DNA of 64,000 nucleotides from Schaalia cardiffensis (lineage in GTDB: Bacteria; Actinomycetota; Actinomycetes; Actinomycetales; Actinomycetaceae). The notes beneath the pieces are model-generated. The model did no database searches, was not told the origin of the DNA, and was given only the letters and a program-made list of their open reading frames with translations. Below are positions 17,857 through 27,325 of this stretch, one piece after another. The stretch is from the NCBI RefSeq assembly GCF_016405145.1, contig NZ_JAEKIA010000006.1, forward strand, positions 95,470 through 159,469, given 5' to 3'. Within the stretch, counting starts at the first letter, position 1; each line of letters starts with the position of its first letter. Position numbers and translations under genes: made by a program.

Positions 17857-18375
17857 CGCCGCACCACCGCACGGGCGGCGCCGCACATTCTGACCGGTAT
17901 TCCGACTTTTCCGCACCACAAAGCCAAAAAGTCCAGGTCAAACGAATACTTTCTGTCCCACCACTCCATTCTGGCCGTTATCCCGGTTTCACCGAGAACC
18001 GGCAAGCGATAGTGAGACCTCGGACAGGTCAAGGCACTGAGGTCGGGCACACCTCAAAGCATTGAGGTCGAACACAGGGCATGAAGGAGGCGCTGCCACA
18101 GGGGATGGAGGAGGTTGTGCCACAGAGGAGATGCACGTCCCCGCGGCCAGATGCGCGTGGTCGGTCGCGCGTTAACAGCGTGGGAGGTGATCCCTGCCCG
18201 AGTAGCCAGATGCCTCGTACCATTGATAGAAGTCTCAGGCGCGGGGGAGGTGCAGGGGCTATGAGAAGATGCAGTGAACCTACAGGGGGATTAATACCTG
18301 GAGGGAAGATCAAGAAGAAGCGGATGTGAAAAGTCCCAGGACCTTGTTGAACAGTGCCCTGGGACTCCACACGAG

Positions 18376-18449
<74 letters not shown>

Positions 18450-19144
18450 TGCGACTTGAGAAGTATACGCGCCGGGTGCCCGCCCTCCAAAATTGAGGAC
18501 GAGGAGCGGGGTGGCAGATGGATCACAGGGACGCCGTTCGTGCAGTGTTGAAGGTCGGTGGAGCTTGTGAGTCTCGTCTTGGCAACGTTCCCTCGGAGAC
18601 CACAACAGCATCGAAGGTGTGGAGTGCATCGAAGGTGTGGAGCGCATGGGAGCGTCATAGGGCGTGTCAGCCTAGGATCGAGCGTTGAACAGCTTCATTG
18701 AAGCTCAGAGCCTCGAAGACCTGTTGGGTTCGAGAAGTTCTAGGCTCAATAGCTTGACAGTTCAACAGCATTCTTGAGTGCTCGCGTCCCTCGGCCTGGA
18801 ATCCCCAGGCTGAGGGGAGTTTGGGGTGTTCACTCGAGCCTTCAAGTTCTGTTTAGCGCATGTTTCTTCCAAACAGACCCTGTTCGACCGCCATCCTCTA
18901 CACGGCCGCAACCACACGCTTCCCGCGCATGGCTCTCGCTTCACGGCCGCGACAACCGCACGGCTACCGCGCACGGTTGCCAGAGGACTGCTGCCGCCGC
19001 GCGGCTCACAGGGTGCGCTTCTCAAAACGCGACCGCGACCGCACGGCTCCCGCGCATGGCTCCAGCCAAACTGCCATGCCCCCTTAATGGACGGCTCTTC
19101 AGGCATCCGCCCCACGTTCAAGGCTTGGCGAGAGGGCGCGCCAC
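18450..19144. repeat. Gap with degenerate repeats, no gene
   Basis: About 700 bases. A short direct repeat (GCATCGAAGGTGTGGAG, twice) is at 18610-18640. Between 18895 and 19075 lie several degenerate copies of ACGGCTCCCGCGCATGGCT. Open frames through it follow the repeat period and do not look like proteins. Confidence 0.5.
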
Positions 19145-20251
19145 TCAGACTGAGCGGATCGTCAAGAGGGAAGCTTCCGGCCTCGTCGCGATCCTGACGG
19201 GAGCATAGGGGGAAGTGCCGAGTCCGGCGGACACGTGCAGGAGGGAGGAGCGATCGCCCGAATGCCAGCGATGAAGTCCTTTTGCGTATTTTTGTTTGAT
19301 GTCGCAGTTCGTGACAATAGCTCCGTAGCCTGGCACTCCGATCTGGCCTCCGTGCGTGTGGCCGGCGAGGATGAGGTCCGCTCCAGCCGCGGTGAAGGCG
19401 TTGAGGACGCGCGTGTAGGGGGCGTGCGTGACACCGATGCGAAGTGAGGAGTCCAGAGCCCAGGAGGGATCTGGGTCGACGATCCGGTCGCGACCGATAT
19501 GCGGGTCGTCGGTTCCGAGGAAGGAAACTCTTTGCGAAGCTTCGGGTGCGGAGCCATTGAGTTGTGACCCCCCAAGTGCGGAGCCCCCAAGCGGTAACCC
19601 GCCACACGAGGAATCCCCGAGTGCAGACCTCCCACATGCGGATCCGTCGCCGCCGCAGGGTTCCACATTCAGCGTGCCAGCCCGATTGGACAGGTCGAGC
19701 CATCCGGCGTCTTTGAAACGGCGGGCGAGTTCTATCCACGGCAGGTCCGGTATTGAACTCTTTGGCAGTTTTGAGGAGCCGAGGAGGTAGCGTCCCCAGT
19801 TCTTCTTCTGTGCCGAGTAGTAGTCGTTGGAGCCGAATACGAATGCACCGGGCAGAGCGAGGAGGGGCTCGTAGGCGTCTTCGAGCAGCGGCAGTCCCTC
19901 TGAGAGTCCGAAGTTGTCGCCCGTTGAGACGACGAGGTCGATGTGTTCTTCAGCGGCGACGCGTCGAAGGAAGGTAACGAGGAACTCCTGTCCGGGGAAG
20001 AGGTGAAGGTCGGACAGGTGCAGGATCGTCATTGTTTTGATGCCGCGGTGTGCGGGCATGTCGATGGCGATTCTGCGCAGAACCGGCATGCGTCTTTCCA
20101 CGCTTCCCCATGCGAGGGCGAGGAGCCCTGTTCCGGTGAGGGTCCCGGCGGCGATGCCGAGCGCGCGGCCTGTCGCAATGAGGGCGCGCGGGGCGATCGA
20201 GGGGCGGTCGGCGATGAGGTCGAGCCCGAGGGGAAGAGCGTCGCTCGTCAT
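19145..20251 (-). CDS. Metallophosphoesterase with a glycine/serine-rich insert
   Basis: 368 residues. A hydrophobic helix at ~34-50 precedes the calcineurin-like domain with metal motifs SDLHLF (Asp81/His83), STGDN (Asp112), GSNDYY (GNHD variant) and GHTHGGQ (about 297-303). This resembles the YkuE/YaeI-type membrane-linked phosphoesterases, which act on phospholipid or nucleotide phosphoesters. Substrate unknown. Residues ~197-240 (nt 19532-19663) are a Gly/Ser/Ala/Cys repeat (GGSALGGSQLNGS type) inserted between conserved blocks, absent from the family norm. The gene lies 85 bases downstream of the PBP gene on the same strand. Confidence 0.88.
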   Translation of the reverse strand: MTSDALPLGLDLIADRPSIAPRALIATGRALGIAAGTLTGTGLLALAWGSVERRMPVLRRIAIDMPAHRGIKTMTILHLSDLHLFPGQEFLVTFLRRVAAEEHIDLVVSTGDNFGLSEGLPLLEDAYEPLLALPGAFVFGSNDYYSAQKKNWGRYLLGSSKLPKSSIPDLPWIELARRFKDAGWLDLSNRAGTLNVEPCGGDGSACGRSALGDSSCGGLPLGGSALGGSQLNGSAPEASQRVSFLGTDDPHIGRDRIVDPDPSWALDSSLRIGVTHAPYTRVLNAFTAAGADLILAGHTHGGQIGVPGYGAIVTNCDIKQKYAKGLHRWHSGDRSSLLHVSAGLGTSPYAPVRIATRPEASLLTIRSV

Positions 20252-20336
20252 CGTCAGTCTCCTATTCCTTGGGTGAGTCTTGCGGCGCTACAGGTGCCGT
20301 GTTCTGAGGGGTGGAGTCAGTGTCGGCCCGGGCTCC

Positions 20337-22421
20337 TTACCGAGGCTGTCGAGGCGTGCCTACCGCGGAGTTGCCGAGTGAAGCGTTATGCATGGGTTCA
20401 ATCCCTGTGTCGGCGAGGGCCGCGGACATGTAGGGCGCCCAGATCTGTTGTCCGACGAAGGTCTCGCCGAAGATTGCGTGGTAGTAGGTGCCGTTGATGA
20501 CGATATCGCGGACCGGGGTGGTCGAAGAATCAGCGTGGCCGACCCAGGCGGAGGTGACGAGGGAGGGGGTGAAGCCGGTGAGCCAGGTGTTCGCGGAGTA
20601 GTCGGTTGTGCCGGATTTTGCGGCGAAGGGTCGTCCGTCGGCGAGCCGTGTGGAGGTGTAGTACTGGCTGGCGGATGCCGTCAGGAGGGTTGCAACCTGG
20701 TTGGCGACGTTTGAGTCGAGGACTTGCGAGCAGTTGGGGGCGAATTCCTTCACGGTGTTCTCATCGCGGTCGGTGACTGTTGAGATCGACATGGGTTCGC
20801 AGAGTAATCCGCCGTTGTCGAAAACTGCGAAGGCGCTGGCGACTTGGAGGGGGGATGCGGAGGAGGATCCGATGATGTTTGCGGGTAGGGCCGCGATCGT
20901 TTCACCGTTTTCGGTGATGCCCATGTCGGCGGCGGTTTGGAAGATTTGGCAGAAGTCGACTCTGGATGCCATGTTGACGAAGGCTTGGTTGACGGATAGC
21001 CCGGTCGCTTTGACGACATTCATTGGGCCGTCTTTACCTGCGAGGTCTTCTACTCTCCAGGGTTCGGTGCCGATGGGGGTGCCGCCGCACCGGAAGGCGC
21101 CTGAACCGTAGTTCCTGTTGGTTGAGCCGACGGTTTCGTATGCGGAGTGGCCTTCTTTGAACCATTCAGCCAGGGTGAAGACTTTGAATGTTGAGCCGAT
21201 CTGGAATTGGCCGTCTGCGGCGTAGGAGCTCATGGTCTGGCCTGCTTCGACGCCGTAGGTTGTGTTTTGGGCCATGGCGACGATTGCGCCGGTGCTGGGT
21301 ATGAGTGAGACGAGAGCATCGTCTACGTCGGAGGGGTCGTCAACGGGGATGGCGCTTGTGAGGGCCGCGTAGGCGGCTTGTTGCTTCGCCGGGTCGAGGG
21401 TTGTGCGGATGGTGAGACCGCCGGTCTTGAGGAGGTGTTCGCGTTCGGCTGCGGTTTGACCGAAGGCTTCATCTTGGAGGAATCGAGTGATGACGTAGTT
21501 GCAGAAGTAACCGGTCGAACCGTTTGCGCCGATACAACCTTCGGCGGTGTTGGTGGGGTTGAGTGTGTCGACAAGGGGGGTTTCGATTCCGGCGTCGTAC
21601 TCCTCGCTTGTGATGACTCCTTGTTCGAGCATGACGCTGAGGACCAAGTTGCGTCGTTCTTGGGAGGCTTCCGGGTAGATGAGTGGGTCGTACTCGACGG
21701 GGGATTGGACGAGGCCGGCGAGAGTTGCTGCTTCGAGGTAGTTCAGTTCGGAGGCCGATTTGGAGAAGTAGCGTTGGGATGCGGCTTCGGCGCCGTAGGT
21801 GATGGGGCCGAAGGGCGCGATGTTGAGGTATCCGGTGAGGATTTGGTCTTTGTCCATCGTCCTTTCGATGGCGAGGGCGTATTTGATTTCGCGGAGTTTG
21901 CGGGCGGTGGTTTGTTCGGTGGCTGCGCTGACTTGGTCGGCGTCGCCTTCGAGGTAGCCTTTTTCGGCGAGGGCGTTGCGCACGTACTGTTGGGTGATGG
22001 TGGATGCGCCTTGGGTCCCTGATTCGCCGAGGTTGTTGATGAGGGCGCGGGCGATTCCTGTGGCGTCGACGCCGTTGTGTTCGTAGAAGCGTTTGTCTTC
22101 AATTGCGACGATCGCTTGTTTCATGATGTCGGCGATGTTCGCGGAGGGGACGACGATCCGTTGCTTGTCGTAGAAGCGGGCGATGACACCGCCATTGGCG
22201 TCGAGGAGTTGGGATTCTTCTGCGGGTTCGACGACTTCGATTTTGCTGGGGAGATCGTTGAGGATTGAGGGAACTGCTTTTGTTGCGATTGCCGCTGATC
22301 CGGTGAGAGGGACGAGGAGGCCGGCTCCGAGGATGCCCATAAGAGCGGAGACGGAGATGAAGGAGAGGAGGAGTCCGAGGAGTTGTGCCGGGCTCACGAG
22401 GCGCGGATGGTGTTGCGACAT
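20337..22421 (-). CDS. Class A penicillin-binding protein (transglycosylase/transpeptidase)
   Basis: 694 residues. One N-terminal membrane helix (about 13-36), then a GT51 glycosyltransferase domain with IEDKRFYEHNGVD (catalytic Glu108) and GASTITQQYVRN. The transpeptidase domain has Ser410-Thr-Phe-Lys413, Ser476-Val-Asn478 and Lys602-Ser-Gly-Thr. It polymerises and cross-links peptidoglycan outside the membrane. No PASTA domain is present at the C terminus. It is divergent from whiB, the same arrangement as ponA2/whiB4 in mycobacteria. A GTACCAC-rich stretch and a Crp-type palindrome lie in the shared intergenic region. Confidence 0.95.
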   Translation of the reverse strand: MSQHHPRLVSPAQLLGLLLSFISVSALMGILGAGLLVPLTGSAAIATKAVPSILNDLPSKIEVVEPAEESQLLDANGGVIARFYDKQRIVVPSANIADIMKQAIVAIEDKRFYEHNGVDATGIARALINNLGESGTQGASTITQQYVRNALAEKGYLEGDADQVSAATEQTTARKLREIKYALAIERTMDKDQILTGYLNIAPFGPITYGAEAASQRYFSKSASELNYLEAATLAGLVQSPVEYDPLIYPEASQERRNLVLSVMLEQGVITSEEYDAGIETPLVDTLNPTNTAEGCIGANGSTGYFCNYVITRFLQDEAFGQTAAEREHLLKTGGLTIRTTLDPAKQQAAYAALTSAIPVDDPSDVDDALVSLIPSTGAIVAMAQNTTYGVEAGQTMSSYAADGQFQIGSTFKVFTLAEWFKEGHSAYETVGSTNRNYGSGAFRCGGTPIGTEPWRVEDLAGKDGPMNVVKATGLSVNQAFVNMASRVDFCQIFQTAADMGITENGETIAALPANIIGSSSASPLQVASAFAVFDNGGLLCEPMSISTVTDRDENTVKEFAPNCSQVLDSNVANQVATLLTASASQYYTSTRLADGRPFAAKSGTTDYSANTWLTGFTPSLVTSAWVGHADSSTTPVRDIVINGTYYHAIFGETFVGQQIWAPYMSAALADTGIEPMHNASLGNSAVGTPRQPR

Positions 22422-22515
22422 AGGTCCAGAATACGTGGTACCACAAGGTGAGGGGCGGGCTGGGGCCGGTGGGTGGTCCGCGTGGTGGGATCCAGGTTTG
22501 GACTCTCTCGCAAAA

Positions 22516-22531
22516 TGTGTGTATCGTCACA
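22516..22531. promoter_or_regulatory. Putative Crp/GlxR binding site
   Basis: TGTGTGTATCGTCACA matches the TGTGA-N6-TCACA consensus at nine of ten positions. It lies 40 bases upstream of the whiB ATG, overlapping a second palindrome TCACATGTGA. A GlxR-like regulator is encoded at 27326-28009. The match is a single site, seen by eye. Confidence 0.5.
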
Positions 22532-22570
22532 TGTGAAAGCTCATTGGCGAGCGATTTGGAGTATCAATCC

Positions 22571-22906
22571 ATGAACAGTGTCGATGACGACCAGAGTTGG
22601 GTTGCGCGGGCTCTTTGCGCTTCTTGTGAACCTGATGCCCTGTTCGTTCAGGGAGCGACTCAGCGTCAGGTCCGCGTTCGGTGTCTTCAATGCGAGGTGC
22701 GTCTGGAGTGCCTGGCTGACGCTCTTCAGTCCGAAGCGAACTTCGGTGTATGGGGTGGACTGACCGAGCGTGAACGCCGTGCGATGCTGCGCCATTATGA
22801 GGGTGTGGAGAACTGGTATGGGTGGTTGAGGGAATCTGATGATCCTCTCGCTGTTGAGATCCGTTCCCCGAAGGTGCCGAGGGTTCTTGCGCATGTTCGC
22901 GCTTGA
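22571..22906 (+). CDS. WhiB-family iron-sulfur transcriptional regulator
   Basis: 111 residues from ATG 22571. The [4Fe-4S] ligands are Cys16 or Cys19, Cys38, Cys41 and Cys47 (C-x2-C-x5-C), followed by the GVWGGLTERERR turn and helix that define the family. One Cys more than the minimum is present near the N terminus. Family members bind the principal sigma factor and respond to redox stress or NO. Divergence from a class A PBP suggests the WhiB4 lineage. An upstream Crp-like site suggests cAMP-linked control. Confidence 0.93.
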   Translation: MNSVDDDQSWVARALCASCEPDALFVQGATQRQVRVRCLQCEVRLECLADALQSEANFGVWGGLTERERRAMLRHYEGVENWYGWLRESDDPLAVEIRSPKVPRVLAHVRA

Positions 22907-23007
22907 AGTAACTGTGAAGCGCTTGGCCTGTGGGTTCTATTGTTTCTTCGTGGACTCCCAGGCTTGGTGAGTGCTGGGTGCGTTGTGTGTTTCGATAGGA
23001 TGGGCTC

Positions 23008-23169
23008 ATGGTGAAGTGGGAGTATGTGACGATTCCGTTGTTGACGCATGCGACGAAGGCGATCCTTGATCAGTGGGGGGCTGAGGGTTGGGAGTTGGTC
23101 CAGGTGATCCCAGGTCCGACTGGTTCGGAGAATCTTGTCGCCTATTTAAAGCGTCCTGTTGAAGATTGA
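23008..23169 (+). CDS. DUF4177-like small protein
   Basis: 53 residues from ATG 23008. It begins MVKWEYVTIPLLTHATK and contains DQWGAEGWELVQVIPGP followed by LVAYLKRP, the conserved pattern of the short actinobacterial DUF4177-type proteins, which are often found in the whiB4/ponA2 neighbourhood. Function unknown. It lies about 100 bases downstream of whiB on the same strand. It is easily missed because of its size. Confidence 0.85.
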   Translation: MVKWEYVTIPLLTHATKAILDQWGAEGWELVQVIPGPTGSENLVAYLKRPVED

Positions 23170-23623
23170 GCTTTGCCGTGAGAGGGGCCTAATGGATCTT
23201 TTCACTTTGAAAGCGGTGAAATCGCTCAAAGTTTGAAATATCCATGTTCGTGCACTGGTCTCCTTTAGTGGGCTGCTTCATGTCATGCTTCTGATCTCAA
23301 CTGCTGTGGTAAATCCTACAGGTGTACGGGTGTTTGGAGACGGGTGTTTGGACATGTCACACCAGCTACCTCACCCCGTTTTCCCTGCAATCGCTGCCAA
23401 TGCGGCTAGTCCTCGCGGTCGATGAGCCAAGGGGTGTTGTCGAAAATCTGAGGCGCGAATGGGCCATTTTGCACGTAAATCCCTTGCTTCTGCGCGCCAC
23501 GCTATGAAACACTGGCGGGGTTATCTCTCCAGGGAGTGGTGTCGGCTCTGTCGTATCGTTCTCTTTGTGAGCCACAGCTTTTGTATCCGCGCTGTGCGGT
23601 CCAGACGAGTGGAAGGTTGATTC
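23170..23623. other. AT-richer leader region before the adhesin gene
   Basis: 454 bases, clearly less GC-rich than the flanks. A hairpin (ACTTTGA..GCG with CGC TCAAAGT) at 23204-23232 may end the whiB/DUF4177 transcript. No gene was seen. The adhesin promoter is presumably in the right third, but no clear -10/-35 pair was chosen. Confidence 0.4.
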
Positions 23624-26600
23624 GTGTTCCCACGATCTGATCGATTGAATATTCGGCGTTTAGCGGCGTTCGTCGCGTTCATTCTCGCCTTCGCCCTGGT
23701 GGTCCCAGGCTTGACGACGATGGCAAGAGCCGAAGAGGGTCAAGTAGTTGACGTGGATGTGAAGATTACGAACTTCGAGATTCGTAATATCACTAAGGAG
23801 ACAGTCGAGAAGATCCACCACACGCAGACCTTCCTCCTGAAGATGGATTGGAATGCTGACCATCTGGGTGACACGCTTAAGTCAGGCGATCAATTCCATA
23901 TCGAACTCCCTGACACTATGAAGTTTCCAGCTGGGGCAGTGCAGCGGGAATTTAATCTCACTCGGAAGGATGACCCTAGTGTCGTCATTGGCAAGGGAAT
24001 AATTCAGCCCGGGCCCGGTGATATTGGGGGGACGGTTACCGTAACATTCAATGAAAAGGTTGAGGGTAAACTCAATAATCATGGAACGCTCTGGATGGGC
24101 GCTCAGTTCAATATGGACAAACTGAAAGTGAATGAGGTTAACAAGTTCACGGTCACAGTGTCGAAGGTCCCTATAACTACTGAGATGACTCCCTACCTGC
24201 CGGGACCTATTGTTAACGAGGATCTTCTGAAATGGGGTAATCCTGATTCAATGGACCCTCATGTGGTAAAATGGGGGGCTCGAATCAACCATGCTAAGCA
24301 TGACCATAAGAATGCTGTGATTACTGACTCACTTTCTGAAGGAATGGGGGATGAAACCTACATTCCCGGTAGCTTCATCCTAGAGGAACGAGAATACAGT
24401 GAAAATGGTGAACAATCGACAACTCTTAAAACGATTGATTTAATCGAGGGGCCAGGAGGTAATTTTACGCTCGCTCCCGACAAGCGGTCGTTCACGATTA
24501 GGCTCGGCGACATTTCCGGTAAGCAGTTAGCGCTGCGTTATTCGACGACCTACACGAAGCCTGGCAAGCAGTTGAAGAATAAGCTGACTCTGAATTCAGA
24601 CCAGATTAAGGATTTCTCGAAGACCTATACCTACCAGTCCGCTGAGTCAGGTGGCACGGGCTCGAATGACGATGCTTCGAAGATTAAACTCAAGAAGGTC
24701 GATGCGACAGATCCCACCATCACTTTAAAGGGCGCTGTGTTCGAGGTCACGAAACCGGATGGGCAGACTTTCAAACTCACCACTGGCGATGACGGCACCG
24801 TGACATCTGATGCCCTCGTCGCAGGCCAGCAATACAAGGTCAAAGAGATTGAAGCTCCGAAAGGGTATATCGCGGATGAGACCGAGCATGTCCTCACGGT
24901 TAATGCCGACTCCGCCGCTGAGCTGACAGTTAAGAACGAGCCGATAACCATCGAGATCACCGCTGAGAAGAATTGGGTTGACTCTGACGGCGTAGACGGT
25001 AACCGTCCGGATGAGGTGGTTGTCAAGCTTGTGGCCGATGACCCTGATATTCCTGCTCAGACTCTGACTTTGAAGAAGTCAGAGGGGTGGAAGGGCGTCT
25101 TCACGGGCCTTCGCAAGTTCTCCTCTACGGGTGAGGAAATCAATTACACGGTTGAAGAGGATCCTGTTCCGGTCGGGTATACGACCAGTGCGCCTTCGTA
25201 CGATCCGCAGACCCGTACATTTACCGTGACGAACACTCTCGAGACAGTGAACATTTCTGTCAAAAAGGAGTGGGTTGGTCCCGCCACGGATTCTGTCACC
25301 GTCAAGCTCCTGGCTGATAATCAGCCCGAAGGGAAGACGCTGACTCTCAACAAGGACAACAACTGGCAAGGCACCTTTAAGGATCTTCCGACACACAAGA
25401 ATAAGAAGAAGGTCGAGTACTCGCTCGAAGAGGTTGCCGTCCCGGGCTACAAGTCAGAGATCACCGGTTCTGTGGCGGACGGCTTCACGATCAAGAACAC
25501 GAACATAGAGACGACCACCATCTTCGGAGTGAAGACGTGGAACGATGACAATGATCGCGATCGGAAGCGTCCGAAAGAGATCACGGTCAAGCTTCTGGGC
25601 GACGGCAAGCTCGTGAAGGAAGAAAAGGTGGAGGCCGGCCCTGACGGCGAGTGGACGTACACCTTCAGAGACCTTCCGAAGTACGACCCGACTACAGGCA
25701 CGGAAATCAGCTACACAATTGCTGAAGATCAAGTCGAAGGATATGAGATCCCCGACATCAACGGTTTCAATATCACGAACATTCGAAATCCTGACACCGT
25801 TGCAGTACCTGTGAAGAAAGTCTGGGTCGGCCCGAAGGGTACGCAAGCAACCGTTCAGTTGTTCGACACTGATGGTGAGGTTGCGGGTAAGACCTTGACC
25901 TTGAACGAAGGCAATGGCTGGCAGGGCGTTTTCAATCCTCTTCCGAAGTACAAAGATGGTCACGAGATCAAGTACACGGTCAAGGAGGTAGATGTTGATA
26001 CCTCGAAGTATGAGGTGACGGTGAGTGACTTCGTTCCGTGTCCGCTTCCTCGTGCGGATCAGCAGGTCCGTGCGGATGCGGAGTGTGGCTTCACGATCAC
26101 GAACACGAATATTGAGAAGGTCAAAGTTGAGGGTGTGAAGACCTGGGACGATGACAATGATCGTGATAGTAAGCGTCCGGGTGAGATTACTGTTCGTTTG
26201 AAGACGAAGGATGGGGAGCAGGCATCTCAGAAGGTCACGGCTGCTAATAACTGGGCGTATTCGTTCACGGATCTTCCCAAGTACACCGATAAGGGTGATG
26301 AGATCGTCTACACGGTGACTGAGGATGCTGTCGGGGAGTATGCGACGAAGATTGATGCTGATGGGACGATCACGAACTCGTACACTCCGGGTAAGACGTC
26401 TGTGTCGGTGTCGAAGGTGTGGGATGACGCTGATAACCAAGATGGTGTGCGTCCTGATTCGGTGAAGGTCCAGTTGAAGGCCGATGAGAAGGCTCTTGGT
26501 GAGCCGGTTGTGTTGAACGCTGACAACAAGTGGACTCACACGTGGACGGATCTGTTCATCAACAACAATGGCAAGAAGATCGGGTACACGGTTGAAGAGG

Positions 26601-27064
26601 TGGACGTTCCCCAGGGGTATGAGGCGAAGGTTGAAGGTGATGCCCAAAAGGGTTACACCGTGACGAATACTCATGTTCCTGAGCAGGTCTCCATCCCAGT
26701 TGTCAAGAAGTGGGAAGGGAAGACGGGCGCGAGCGCGACTTTCCACCTCTACGCTGGCAAGGATGATACGGGCAAGGTGTTGACCCTTGATGCCGCCGTG
26801 GACTGGAAGGGTTCCTTCGATGGTCTTCCTAAGTTCAAGGACGGTAAGGAGATCGCTTACACCATCACTGAAGATGCCTTGGAAGGTTATGAGGCGAAGG
26901 TGAAGGGTGATATGCGAGATGGCTTCACCGTGACGAACACCTATGTGGACAAGAAGCTCGCCAAGACTGGTTTGTCCGGTAGTGGGCTCCTCCTTGGTTC
27001 GACCATCTTGGGTGGGGCGGGTGCTGTGATGCTCGCGGTGCGTCGCAAGCGTGAACAGGCCTGA
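23624..27064 (+). CDS. LPxTG-type cell-wall adhesin with SpaA and Cna_B repeats
   Basis: 1146 residues, GTG start with GGAAGG upstream. Signal peptide about 1-36. An N-terminal adhesin region (about 40-340) resembles the Sdr/Cna-type Ig-like ligand-binding modules. One SpaA-type domain follows (about 353-440), then seven Cna_B domains starting near 443, 541, 630, 725, 831, 924 and 1020. They mostly alternate a long type (VKTWDDDNDRD..RP) with a short type (KKVWVGPKG). The C terminus is LAKTG (1112-1116), a hydrophobic helix and RRKREQA, a sortase sorting signal of the LPxTG class with Ala in the Pro position. Expected to be covalently wall-anchored and to bind host or partner surfaces. No sortase is adjacent. 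Confidence 0.92.
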   Translation: MFPRSDRLNIRRLAAFVAFILAFALVVPGLTTMARAEEGQVVDVDVKITNFEIRNITKETVEKIHHTQTFLLKMDWNADHLGDTLKSGDQFHIELPDTMKFPAGAVQREFNLTRKDDPSVVIGKGIIQPGPGDIGGTVTVTFNEKVEGKLNNHGTLWMGAQFNMDKLKVNEVNKFTVTVSKVPITTEMTPYLPGPIVNEDLLKWGNPDSMDPHVVKWGARINHAKHDHKNAVITDSLSEGMGDETYIPGSFILEEREYSENGEQSTTLKTIDLIEGPGGNFTLAPDKRSFTIRLGDISGKQLALRYSTTYTKPGKQLKNKLTLNSDQIKDFSKTYTYQSAESGGTGSNDDASKIKLKKVDATDPTITLKGAVFEVTKPDGQTFKLTTGDDGTVTSDALVAGQQYKVKEIEAPKGYIADETEHVLTVNADSAAELTVKNEPITIEITAEKNWVDSDGVDGNRPDEVVVKLVADDPDIPAQTLTLKKSEGWKGVFTGLRKFSSTGEEINYTVEEDPVPVGYTTSAPSYDPQTRTFTVTNTLETVNISVKKEWVGPATDSVTVKLLADNQPEGKTLTLNKDNNWQGTFKDLPTHKNKKKVEYSLEEVAVPGYKSEITGSVADGFTIKNTNIETTTIFGVKTWNDDNDRDRKRPKEITVKLLGDGKLVKEEKVEAGPDGEWTYTFRDLPKYDPTTGTEISYTIAEDQVEGYEIPDINGFNITNIRNPDTVAVPVKKVWVGPKGTQATVQLFDTDGEVAGKTLTLNEGNGWQGVFNPLPKYKDGHEIKYTVKEVDVDTSKYEVTVSDFVPCPLPRADQQVRADAECGFTITNTNIEKVKVEGVKTWDDDNDRDSKRPGEITVRLKTKDGEQASQKVTAANNWAYSFTDLPKYTDKGDEIVYTVTEDAVGEYATKIDADGTITNSYTPGKTSVSVSKVWDDADNQDGVRPDSVKVQLKADEKALGEPVVLNADNKWTHTWTDLFINNNGKKIGYTVEEVDVPQGYEAKVEGDAQKGYTVTNTHVPEQVSIPVVKKWEGKTGASATFHLYAGKDDTGKVLTLDAAVDWKGSFDGLPKFKDGKEIAYTITEDALEGYEAKVKGDMRDGFTVTNTYVDKKLAKTGLSGSGLLLGSTILGGAGAVMLAVRRKREQA

Positions 27065-27105
27065 GACACGCGAAGCGTTGAGGCGCTGAAACGCCGACGC
27101 TGACT

Positions 27106-27145
27106 GGTGGGGGTTGGGAACAGGAAACTGCTCCCAACCCCCACC
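27106..27145 (+). terminator. Hairpin terminator after the adhesin gene
   Basis: GGTGGGGGTTGGGA (27106-27119) pairs perfectly with TCCCAACCCCCACC (27132-27145) around a 12-base loop. A weak T-run (CGCTTTA) follows. Confidence 0.8.
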
Positions 27146-27325
27146 GCTTTACACACACCCAACTCAGAAAACGAAATGTGCCCGGGTGCCGAAGGACGTC
27201 CTGAATGAACGCGAAGGGCGCCCAGAGCACAAGCTCCGGACGCCCCAAGTGGAAGTGGGCTCTCAATCAGCCAGGCAACTTCTCAACACCAGAAGCTCCC
27301 AGGATGACCAAGCCCCCGCAGTGAA

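Noticed and set aside
18762..19739. 325-codon minus-strand frame over the 18.9 kb repeats
   Set aside because: It overlaps the metallophosphoesterase in another frame and otherwise consists of translated degenerate repeats.
25454..26746. 430-codon open frame antisense to the adhesin repeats
   Set aside because: It mirrors the periodic Cna_B coding sequence; its composition is Arg/Leu/Ile-rich without domains, and the sense gene has clear domains, signal peptide and sorting signal.
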